From: a virus
Direction: 5' to 3' (one strand)
Length of the DNA stretch: 30,448 nucleotides
IMG/VR virus record: IMGVR_UViG_3300032053_000344
Span: 1 to 30,448 of that record
Shown here: piece after piece, positions 1 to 5,254 of the stretch
How positions within the stretch are numbered: the stretch's first letter is position 1
Layout of the letters: each line of letters opens with the position of its first letter
Notes under the pieces: model-generated
The model's input: only the letters and a program-made list of their open reading frames with translations
The model's database searches: none
What the model was told of the DNA's origin: nothing
Program-made: the position numbers and the translations under genes

Positions 1-126
1 GGTAGCGGAATGGAAACGAAGATAAAACAGTTTTTAACCGGAGACGGAAACGGATACGGAAGCGGATACGGAAACGGAAGCGGAAGCGGAGACGGATACG
101 GAGACGGAGACGGATACGGAAACGGA
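1..126 (+). repeat. Terminal overlap, left copy
   Basis: Bases 1-126 are identical to 30318-30443. This means the sequence closes on itself (circular, or circularly permuted and terminally redundant DNA), giving a unique length of about 30317 bp. After base 126 the two copies diverge inside the hexamer repeat. Confidence 0.92.
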
Positions 127-918
127 TACGGAAACGGAAAAGGATACGGAAACGGAAGCGGAAGCGGAAACGGAAGCGGAAGCGGAAACGGAGACGGAAA
201 CGGAGACGGAAACGGAGACGGATACGGAAACGGAACCAGAACCGGAAGAGGATACGGAAACGGAAGCGGAAGCGGAAACGGAGACGGATACGGAGACGGA
301 GACGGATACGAAAACGGAAACGGATACGGAAACGGAAACGGAAGCGGGAACGTAAACGGAGACGGAAAAGGAGACGGAGACGGAAGCGGAAGCGGAAACG
401 GATACGGAGACGGATACGGAGACGGAGACGGAGACGGAAACAGAGAAAAACTTACGCTTTTCCAAAACAAACCAGCATATTACGTCGATTCAATTCCTTG
501 CATCTTTGAATCAGTGCATGATAATTGGGCATCGGTACTTGTGATCCAAAAAGAAGACTTTAGCACTAAAAAGGCTTTTATCGCTAAACTTGGTATTTAT
601 TTCGCTCATGGTGACACGATTAAAGAAGCCTTTGAAGCGTGCAATGAGAAAGTCATGGATAACATGGACTTTGACGAAAAGAAGAAAACCTTTTTTGAAA
701 AGTTCCCTTCTTTTTTAGAACAGTATAAAACCGCTGGTTTTTTCGATTGGCATAACTTTTTAACCGGTTCGTGTAAGTATGGGCGTGACCAATTTGTTGA
801 ACAAAAAGGAATTGATTTATCTGGAACGATGACAGTCAAAAACTTTATTTATTTAACGAAAGATTCGTATCAAGGCGAGTTGATAAAACAACTTGAAGAA
901 ATGTATGTACAAGATTAA
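10..918 (+). CDS. Gly-X repeat protein with conserved phage C-terminal domain
   Basis: The protein has 302 residues. Residues 1-10 are a short lead; residues 11-144 are almost pure Gly-X dipeptides in which X is Asn, Asp, Ser or Tyr; residues 145-302 form a globular domain. The C-terminal domain shows FAHG near residue 199, WHNFLTGSC near 255 and LTKDSYQGELIKQLEE near the end. I recognise this as a conserved phage domain of unknown function that often follows Gly-rich low-complexity tracts. The start is supported by the junction copy (ATG at 30327), which lies 16 bp inside the end of the upstream DUF6948-like gene behind GAGGTAGCGG. The repeat region differs in length between the two ends of the window. 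The role is unknown; the repeat is probably a flexible or cation-binding linker (inference). Confidence 0.85.
   Translation: METKIKQFLTGDGNGYGSGYGNGSGSGDGYGDGDGYGNGYGNGKGYGNGSGSGNGSGSGNGDGNGDGNGDGYGNGTRTGRGYGNGSGSGNGDGYGDGDGYENGNGYGNGNGSGNVNGDGKGDGDGSGSGNGYGDGYGDGDGDGNREKLTLFQNKPAYYVDSIPCIFESVHDNWASVLVIQKEDFSTKKAFIAKLGIYFAHGDTIKEAFEACNEKVMDNMDFDEKKKTFFEKFPSFLEQYKTAGFFDWHNFLTGSCKYGRDQFVEQKGIDLSGTMTVKNFIYLTKDSYQGELIKQLEEMYVQD
40..441 (+). repeat. 402-bp hexanucleotide (GGA-NNC) tandem repeat
   Basis: Sixty-seven consecutive 6-bp units run through codons 11-144 of the first gene. Each unit is usually a GGA glycine codon followed by AAC, GAC, TAC or AGC, with a few exceptions (AAA, ACC, AGA, GTA, GAA). 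The tract is purine-rich on the + strand. It keeps the reading frame because the unit is two codons. The partial second copy at the right end lacks 108 bp (18 units) relative to this one. Confidence 0.95.
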
Positions 919-1336
919 GGCGAACAAACGTAAAGAAGAAAGCACAGCCCTAAAAAACTTCTCACGGTTTATCAGGTTGCGAGATGCTATCAACACAACT
1001 GGCACGATGACAGACGCAAGATGTGTAACTTGTGGAAGCGTACTACCGATTAAGGATATGGACGCTGGGCATGGAATCCCTGGGAGAAGCAACGGCATAC
1101 TTTTCGATGAGGATTTAGTTTTTGCACAGTGCAGGGTATGTAACAGGCTTCACAGCGGTGAACAACAGATGTTTAAGCATATTTTAGTAAGCAAACACGG
1201 TTTAGAGTGGTTTGAAATGAAGTTGCAGGCGAGAAAAACACCGACTAAGCTGTCGGACATGGAGCTTCAAGTACTAAATGACAGTTACTTGAAGCGTATA
1301 GCAGATATGAAGAAACGGTATGAGGTAACGGAATGA
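905..1336 (+). CDS. ninG: NinG/Rap-like recombination endonuclease
   Basis: I chose ATG 905 (143 residues); a TTG at 893 in the same frame is an alternative. Counting from 905, the protein has a zinc-type pair C40-x2-C43, a DAGH motif at 53-56, and a second pair C76-x2-C79 inside CRVCNRLHSG. This pattern, followed by a Gly after the last helix, matches the lambda NinG family, HNH-like nucleases acting on recombination intermediates (Rap in lambda resolves or cuts branched DNA). It overlaps the upstream gene by 14 bp and hands over to the next by ATGA. It would act with the ERF annealing protein encoded at 24.8 kb. Confidence 0.8.
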   Translation: MYKIKANKRKEESTALKNFSRFIRLRDAINTTGTMTDARCVTCGSVLPIKDMDAGHGIPGRSNGILFDEDLVFAQCRVCNRLHSGEQQMFKHILVSKHGLEWFEMKLQARKTPTKLSDMELQVLNDSYLKRIADMKKRYEVTE

Positions 1337-1713
1337 ATCCAAAAGTAACGGATGAAATGAATAACGATGCGTGCAAGTGTAATAAAATGAAGTGTGGTGA
1401 TTGTTCTATTTACCAAAAACTTGAAACTGACAGCCGATGCGATTGTATCGAAAAACTCGCCAAAGCACTAAAAGCAGAACGTGCCGAACGAAAAGCAATG
1501 CACGATGTTTGGGAAGATGCACCGAAATGGGCGGATAAAACATATCAAGTTTACTATAATGAAGCTGGAAACAAGACTGCCACAACAAAGACAATCACCA
1601 GACAACTCCCAAAATCAAAAGAGCGATTGATTGCGGAGAAATATTTCATGCTTGAGGAAAGTATAAACGCTTGTGAAGAAGCCCTACTTGAACTCAAAGC
1701 AGGTGAAAAATGA
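1333..1713 (+). CDS. Small Cys-cluster protein, unknown
   Basis: The product has 126 residues. An N-terminal cluster of cysteines (CKCNKMKCGDC, then CDC) suggests metal binding; the remainder is charged and helical (AKALKAERAERKA). It overlaps the NinG-like gene by ATGA and the next gene by ATGA, so it is translated as part of one operon. I do not recognise a family. Confidence 0.7.
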   Translation: MNPKVTDEMNNDACKCNKMKCGDCSIYQKLETDSRCDCIEKLAKALKAERAERKAMHDVWEDAPKWADKTYQVYYNEAGNKTATTKTITRQLPKSKERLIAEKYFMLEESINACEEALLELKAGEK

Positions 1714-1895
1714 CAGTAAAGATAGCTCTGTTAAAAATACTTTTGTTTTCACTTATGCTTTTTCAATATCTTCTGTGTGGTGCTTTATTTTCTTTTTTGG
1801 TTAAAAACATTATAGAAAATAATTATGGAATGATGGCGATAAACTTTGGAGTGCTAATTATGGGTATAGTCAAAACTGTAAGAGGTGAAAAATGA
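1710..1895 (+). CDS. Small two-helix membrane protein
   Basis: The product has 61 residues with two hydrophobic stretches, roughly residues 8-32 and 40-54, and a short basic tail. It is likely an inner-membrane peptide. The start is preceded by AGGTGAAAA. The 16-bp string AGGTGAAAAATGACAG around this start (1701-1716) recurs exactly at the next start (1883-1898), so the two initiation regions are near copies. Function unknown. Confidence 0.65.
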   Translation: MTVKIALLKILLFSLMLFQYLLCGALFSFLVKNIIENNYGMMAINFGVLIMGIVKTVRGEK

Positions 1896-2236
1896 CAGCG
1901 ATTGAAGAGGTGAGGCGAGAAGCAAAAGAACACGGTTCAAATATTGGATATTCATGCTACGGCGAATTTGATATAACATTAAAACACGAACAATGTTCCG
2001 GATTGTGCCCGCACAGAAAAATATGCAAAATTGTATACCTAGCACTCACCGCCCTTGAAGCCGAAAAACCGACAGAGGATATTGAATTGCGTTGTCTTGT
2101 AAACAGAATTGATTCAATATGTAACATTCCTTCGTATGAGCCTAAAACAGATTCACGGGTTATGGATTGCATGAATTTAATAAAAGCCTATCACGAAAAA
2201 GAGTGTGCAAAGTGTGGGAAGAAGGAGAATATATGA
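1892..2236 (+). CDS. Cys-rich small protein, unknown
   Basis: The product has 114 residues. Cysteines include CSGLCPHRKIC in the middle and a C-terminal CAKC pair, consistent with metal binding. It starts at ATG behind AGGTGAAAA, overlaps the stop of the membrane peptide gene, and ends in an ATGA overlap with the next. No family recognised. Confidence 0.7.
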   Translation: MTAIEEVRREAKEHGSNIGYSCYGEFDITLKHEQCSGLCPHRKICKIVYLALTALEAEKPTEDIELRCLVNRIDSICNIPSYEPKTDSRVMDCMNLIKAYHEKECAKCGKKENI

Positions 2237-2403
2237 TATATAACACGTTAAAAACAAAAAATAGAGAATCGCTGAAATATTTTTATATTTTCCCTGTTTT
2301 TTCTATTTGTTATAACGATGCAAGAATCAAGGAATATTCTGGAATATTTCTGTATTTCGGATGGTTTCATATTGTTGCACAATGGAAGATCAAAAATGTT
2401 TAA
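2233..2403 (+). CDS. Small aromatic-rich protein, unknown
   Basis: This 56-residue product starts at ATG 2233, four bases before the upstream stop, behind a strong GAAGGAGA site. An in-frame ATG at 2167 exists but lies inside the upstream gene and has no ribosome site. The sequence is rich in Phe, Tyr and Ile (FYIFPVFSICY, IFLYFGWFHIV), so it may be membrane-associated. Function unknown. Confidence 0.55.
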   Translation: MIYNTLKTKNRESLKYFYIFPVFSICYNDARIKEYSGIFLYFGWFHIVAQWKIKNV

Positions 2404-2458
2404 CGGTATCGCTGTTTTAGTACTGATACTTTTAAGCGTGTGGGTTTGTGGATGTTAG
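2396..2458 (+). CDS. Possible 20-residue hydrophobic peptide
   Basis: ATG 2396 opens a 20-codon frame ending at TAG 2458, with GGAAGA seven bases upstream. The peptide is MFNGIAVLVLILLSVWVCGC, almost entirely hydrophobic with a Cys-Gly-Cys end, as in a tiny membrane peptide. It overlaps the upstream gene by 8 bp. Its stop codon lies inside the ATGTTAGGC at which the cassette-like array begins. It is short enough to be chance. Confidence 0.35.
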   Translation: MFNGIAVLVLILLSVWVCGC

Positions 2459-2460
2459 GC
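2454..2460 (+). other. Left junction core of cassette-like array (GTTAGGC)
   Basis: GTTAGGC fits the integron core site GTTRRRY. The 9-mer ATGTTAGGC (2452-2460) is repeated exactly at 3276-3284, and ATGTTAG again at 2874-2880, so all three borders of the two gene units share one core. I see no attC-like fold directly left of it, so it would be an attI-like or secondary target site. Confidence 0.45.
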
Positions 2461-2494
2461 TGAACAGTCTAATCTATGTTATGTCGATGCTTCA

Positions 2495-2514
2495 CCGTGT
2501 AACAAGTTACACGG
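2495..2514 (+). promoter_or_regulatory. Leader hairpin 1 (CC-GTG-TAAC AA GTTA-CAC-GG)
   Basis: A perfect 9-bp stem with an AA loop lies 20 bp before the ASCH gene start. The second cassette has the same hairpin with three base pairs changed on both sides (see 2893-2912). The flanks CACC and GGATWAT are also shared. There is no U tract, so it is not a terminator. Confidence 0.75.
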
Positions 2515-2534
2515 ATTAATCACGGGAGGGAAAA

Positions 2535-2828
2535 ATGCTTACTTTGCCTATAAAAAAGAAATGGTTTGATATGATTGTGAATGGTGAAAAGAGAGAAGAA
2601 TACCGAGAAATAACACCGTATTATACGGTGAGATTTCATAACCGAGAATCAGACGAAGAAAACATATCCGAGTGTATTTTACGCAATGGGTATTCAAAAG
2701 ATTCACCGTCTATTGGAATTGATTTCTGGTTAGATATTGGGAAGGGTCGCGAAGATTGGGGGGCAGAAAAAGGCAAGGTGTATTATATACTCGCAATAAA
2801 AAGAGTATGGAAAACAAAAGAAACATAA
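2535..2828 (+). CDS. ASCH-domain protein
   Basis: The product has 97 residues. It opens with LPIKKKWFDMIVNGEKREEYRE-type sequence, followed by RNGYSKDSP near residue 51 and WGAEKGKVYYILAI near the end. These are hallmarks of the ASCH fold (PUA-like, RNA-binding or nucleoside-processing), common as a single-domain protein in phages. GGGAGGG precedes the ATG. Its TAA stop (2826-2828) forms the first bases of the attC-like site, as is usual in integron cassettes. The exact substrate cannot be read from the sequence. Confidence 0.82.
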   Translation: MLTLPIKKKWFDMIVNGEKREEYREITPYYTVRFHNRESDEENISECILRNGYSKDSPSIGIDFWLDIGKGREDWGAEKGKVYYILAIKRVWKTKET

Positions 2829-2882
2829 CAACTTAATGAACTTGACAAAACAATAGTTTTGCAAGTTATCAAAATGTTAGAA
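2826..2882 (+). other. attC-like recombination site 1
   Basis: The segment folds as TAACA/TGTTA (2826-2830 with 2875-2879), a 2x2 AC/AA internal loop, TTAAT/ATCAA (one mismatch), an unpaired G2838, AACTTG/CAAGTT, an unpaired A2845, CAAAAC/GTTTTG, and a 4-nt loop AATA. The right core is GTTAGAA (2876-2882), close to GTTRRRY. The layout of R box, central spacer, L box with an extra base, and further extrahelical bases on one strand is that of an attC site. It is stepwise identical in geometry to the site at 3226-3284. Confidence 0.6.
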
Positions 2883-2892
2883 CGATAAAACA

Positions 2893-2912
2893 CCAGATAA
2901 CAAGTTATCTGG
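2893..2912 (+). promoter_or_regulatory. Leader hairpin 2 (CC-AGA-TAAC AA GTTA-TCT-GG)
   Basis: A perfect 9-bp stem with an AA loop precedes the 93-residue gene. Against the hairpin at 2495-2514, three consecutive pairs differ and every change is compensated. This shows the fold, not only the sequence, is kept. Confidence 0.75.
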
Positions 2913-2937
2913 ATAATTTACGAGGAGAAAAAGAATT

Positions 2938-3219
2938 ATGGATGGTTGCGGAATGGAAATGCCAAAGTATCAGAGTTTCAAGGTGGTTCACGCTCTCAAG
3001 ATTGCAAGGATCGTGCGTGATGGTGAAGGTCAAGATTGCGAAAGCGATGGTAGTGCGATGATGACTCCCGAAGATAAAGGATATACTCCCATGAAACTGG
3101 AACGTGAGTATATGAACAAGCACAAACCAGAAGTCGGTGGGTATTACGTTATGTATGAAGACGGATATAAGTCATTCAGTCCTGCCCTTGCTTTTGAATC
3201 AGGGTACAAAAGAATTTAA
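2938..3219 (+). CDS. Conserved phage protein of unknown function
   Basis: The product has 93 residues. Motifs MPKYQSFKVVHALKI, DKGY near residue 47 and GGYYVMYEDGYKSFSPA followed by FESGYKRI match a small conserved protein often seen in phage accessory regions; its function is not known to me. GAGGAG lies upstream. It is the only gene of the second cassette-like unit and is followed after 7 bp by the second attC-like site. Confidence 0.7.
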   Translation: MDGCGMEMPKYQSFKVVHALKIARIVRDGEGQDCESDGSAMMTPEDKGYTPMKLEREYMNKHKPEVGGYYVMYEDGYKSFSPALAFESGYKRI

Positions 3220-3225
3220 GATTTT

Positions 3226-3284
3226 CTAACAACTGCTTCAACATCGACAAAATAGTAATTTTGCGAGTTAAGCAAATGTTAGGC
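3226..3284 (+). other. attC-like recombination site 2
   Basis: Folding: CTAACA/TGTTAG (3226-3231 with 3277-3282), AC/AA internal loop, TGCTT/AAGCA, unpaired C3239, AAC/GTT, unpaired A3243, TCG/CGA, unpaired A3247, CAAAAT/ATTTTG, loop AGTA. All three extrahelical bases are on the same strand; on the bottom strand they read G, T, T, the bases known to guide IntI binding in attC sites. The right core GTTAGGC (3278-3284) fits GTTRRRY exactly. The left arm TAACAACTGCTTCAAC resembles the left arms of class 1 integron attC sites. Confidence 0.65.
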
Positions 3285-3320
3285 GAATCAAACATACCAG
3301 AACCGCCAAAGGAGTAATAA

Positions 3321-3590
3321 ATGAGAAACGAAAAAGAACTACTAGGCCATGGGACAACAGCCCAGTATGAGCGATTGACAGACCCGAAAAACAAGGTAAA
3401 GGGTGAGTTTGAAGAGAACATTGCTGTACTTTTTGACTTATTAGTTGACGAAGTTATAGAGCTTGAAACAGAGGTGGATACCGACAGGCCTGTATGGGGA
3501 CGAATAAGAGATGAAGCGGCTGACGTGGCCAATTATGCACACATGATTATACTTGCGTGTGATAAAAGGATAAAAGATGGGTCACTCTAA
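3321..3590 (+). CDS. MazG-like nucleotide pyrophosphohydrolase-like protein
   Basis: The product has 89 residues and is predicted all-helical. It carries EFEEN near residue 31, LVDEVIELETE near 43 and RIRDEAADVANYAHMII near 64. The ExxE...DEAADxAN pattern is that of MazG-like NTP pyrophosphohydrolases, which hydrolyse NTP or dNTP to the monophosphate. AAAGGAG precedes the ATG. The gene follows the second attC-like site directly but has no attC after it, since the next gene overlaps its end. Confidence 0.6.
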   Translation: MRNEKELLGHGTTAQYERLTDPKNKVKGEFEENIAVLFDLLVDEVIELETEVDTDRPVWGRIRDEAADVANYAHMIILACDKRIKDGSL

Positions 3591-3723
3591 ACTGGGAATA
3601 CCTCGGGCGGACTGTGAAAGAATCATGAAAATACAGCGTCCGGATAGTTGCGAGAAGTGTTTGTATAGAAAACAGCCTGAAAACTGCAAAAAATGCACAC
3701 ATAAAGGAGTGTATAAGAAATGA
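3577..3723 (+). CDS. 48-residue zinc-ribbon-like protein
   Basis: ATG 3577 (behind AAGGATAAAAG) opens a 48-codon frame that ends at TGA 3723. Cysteines are at 13, 25, 28, 37 and 40, giving two CxxC knuckles (CEKC and CKKC) nine residues apart, a compact zinc-binding arrangement. It overlaps the MazG-like gene by 14 bp and the next start by ATGA, so the frame is boxed between real genes. Function unknown. Confidence 0.65.
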   Translation: MGHSKLGIPRADCERIMKIQRPDSCEKCLYRKQPENCKKCTHKGVYKK

Positions 3724-4064
3724 AATGCAACCTTGAGACCATATCAGAACGACGAAAAGAGTTTATAAGACTGATTAAACAACCGGTATCCGTTACTGAT
3801 TTATCACTTAAAATGGAAATAACCAAAGAAGGTGTTTACAAGTTTAAGGACGCTTTGGCAAAGAATGGTGTTATAGTAATTAAAGAGCGTGTTAAAAAAA
3901 ATATGTACTTTCATCTTGAAGGTAATATTCAGGATGCACTAAAAAAGGTACGCTTTGAGGATTACGACTATTTAACCGGACGTGAAAAGAAGATAAGCCT
4001 ATCAGCGTATACAGGGGCTGGCTGGTTTGGTATACTAGCACGAAATGAACCGATAAGGATTTGA
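3720..4064 (+). CDS. Winged-helix-like DNA-binding protein
   Basis: The product has 114 residues. Residues 22-60 (VSVTDLSLKMEITKEGVYKF, then a wing-like NGVIVIKERV) look like a helix-turn-helix with a following wing. The rest is basic and aromatic. It may regulate transcription of the adjacent late genes (inference from position). Start ATG 3720 is coupled to the upstream stop; the 3' end overlaps a TTG start by TTGA. Confidence 0.55.
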   Translation: MKCNLETISERRKEFIRLIKQPVSVTDLSLKMEITKEGVYKFKDALAKNGVIVIKERVKKNMYFHLEGNIQDALKKVRFEDYDYLTGREKKISLSAYTGAGWFGILARNEPIRI

Positions 4065-4678
4065 CGCTGAAAACACTTTTAGAGCTTCAAGAGATATATG
4101 TACAAGACCGCACTGGAGAAGCTTACAATGAGCTTTACCGGGCGGTTTTGGTGTTATCAAGAGGAATAACTACAAACAAGCTAAAAAAAGCAAAGTGCTA
4201 CGACAGAGACAAGACTGATTTGTACGCTCTTGATGCAACGGCACAATTTATGATGATGTATGTTAAAAATCCAGACTGGCGGTGTAAGTTCTTTAAGACC
4301 AGGCTTGCTATGGACGTATTTCACGTATTACATAATAAATCAAAGTGCAACGATTATAGCTTCTATGCGAATACGACTGTTTTTACAGGAATGGAGACAG
4401 TTAAAGAGACGGTCAGGCAGTCAATTTGTATTATGGACGTTTTGAAAGAGGATAAAGACAGCAAGGCTATTCTACTTCTAAACTATAAAAGCGATACTTT
4501 TAGACTGTTCCTTCTAAACTTAGGCGAGATTAAGCCTATTTGGTGGATCAGGGAAAACCTAAAAGGTTTAGAAAGCTTATACAAACATACAAGGATAGAA
4601 AATGGGAAGACCAAAGATAGAAAACAAGAAAGAAACATTGTCTGTAAAGGTAAATCCACAGGTCAAAGCGTGGTTTGA
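4061..4678 (+). CDS. Sigma-factor-like phage protein, tentative
   Basis: This 205-residue frame begins at TTG 4061 in a TTGA overlap with the upstream stop; AAGGAT lies only a few bases before it, so the start is uncertain. Helical segments with ALDATAQFMMMYVKNPDWR and FFKTRLAMDVFHVLHNKSK resemble the region-2-like part of ECF-style sigma proteins found in phages, where a DAT...F...Y.K.P.W motif precedes a long helix. A late-gene sigma would fit its place just before the terminase. The last 77 bp overlap the next gene in another frame. The assignment is weak; a structure-based search would decide. Confidence 0.45.
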   Translation: MTLKTLLELQEIYVQDRTGEAYNELYRAVLVLSRGITTNKLKKAKCYDRDKTDLYALDATAQFMMMYVKNPDWRCKFFKTRLAMDVFHVLHNKSKCNDYSFYANTTVFTGMETVKETVRQSICIMDVLKEDKDSKAILLLNYKSDTFRLFLLNLGEIKPIWWIRENLKGLESLYKHTRIENGKTKDRKQERNIVCKGKSTGQSVV

Positions 4679-4757
4679 GACTCACTGTAAAGAGACAAAT
4701 CAATCAGCGGGAGTACTGATTGAAGAGCTGATACTTTATTATAAGGGGCTTGTATGA
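4602..4757 (+). CDS. Ribbon-helix-helix-type small protein
   Basis: ATG 4602 lies behind AAGGATAGAA and the frame ends at TGA 4757, giving 51 residues. The order is a basic N-terminus (MGRPKIENKK), a strand (ETLSVKV), then two helices (PQVKAWFETHCKETN and SAGVLIEELILYYKGL). This is the plan of Arc/MetJ ribbon-helix-helix DNA-binding dimers. It overlaps the preceding gene by 77 bp and the next by ATGA. It could be an autoregulator of the packaging operon (inference). Confidence 0.6.
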   Translation: MGRPKIENKKETLSVKVNPQVKAWFETHCKETNQSAGVLIEELILYYKGLV

Positions 4758-5254
4758 CAGAAAAGAAGCAGATTGGGCTTGAGATACTAACATGGATGAA
4801 CAAAGACCAGAACTATACCAGACTACTAATTCCCTACGCTCTAAGTATTGGGGCGATAACCGAGGAACAGGCAGAGATATGCAAGGCGGAGTTAGACCGG
4901 TACTATCAAGAGACTGGACAGACGGCAACACACAGAGATGAGGTTTTTATGGCGTTGATGCCTATTTTAGGGTTTTCTAAGTGTAAGATTCTTTATCAGT
5001 TAGTTATGCAGTTACCTAAATACCACTATGAAAGAACTACCTTCAAGGCTCACGATGAGGAAATAAGAAAGAGCTTTCCCGGTATGTCAACACACGTCTA
5101 TTTTAAGATTGTCAGGGAACTGATTGAAGATGGATATATCACAAAGGAATCAGGCAGAAACAAGGTTAAGTTGTATACCGTAAACTTTTCGGTTCTTGAA
5201 GAGAAGTATAGAGAAAGCGTAGTTAAAAACAACAAGGAACAAAATGCCGATTAA
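4754..5254 (+). CDS. Putative small terminase subunit or DNA-binding protein
   Basis: The product has 166 residues. The C-terminal half (FPGMSTHVYFKIVRELIEDG then YITKESGRNKVKLYTVN) looks like a winged helix-turn-helix. Its position immediately before the large terminase, with an 11-bp overlap, is the usual place for the small subunit, which recognises phage DNA. I see no diagnostic TerS motif. The large subunit itself has a TerS-like N-terminus, so this protein could instead be a regulator. Confidence 0.5.
   Translation: MTEKKQIGLEILTWMNKDQNYTRLLIPYALSIGAITEEQAEICKAELDRYYQETGQTATHRDEVFMALMPILGFSKCKILYQLVMQLPKYHYERTTFKAHDEEIRKSFPGMSTHVYFKIVRELIEDGYITKESGRNKVKLYTVNFSVLEEKYRESVVKNNKEQNAD

Noticed and set aside
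40-441. Diversity-generating retroelement variable region
   Set aside because: Adenine-centred codon variation is suggestive, but there is no reverse transcriptase, template repeat or C-type lectin fold in the closed genome.
34-465. Minus-strand frame of 143 codons made of Val-Ser repeats
   Set aside because: It is the complement of the hexamer repeat; frames stay open on both strands because the unit is 6 bp. It has no ribosome site and all other genes are on the + strand.
3279-3723. A third complete integron cassette around the MazG-like gene
   Set aside because: It begins after an attC-like core, but no attC-like fold follows; the next gene overlaps its end directly.
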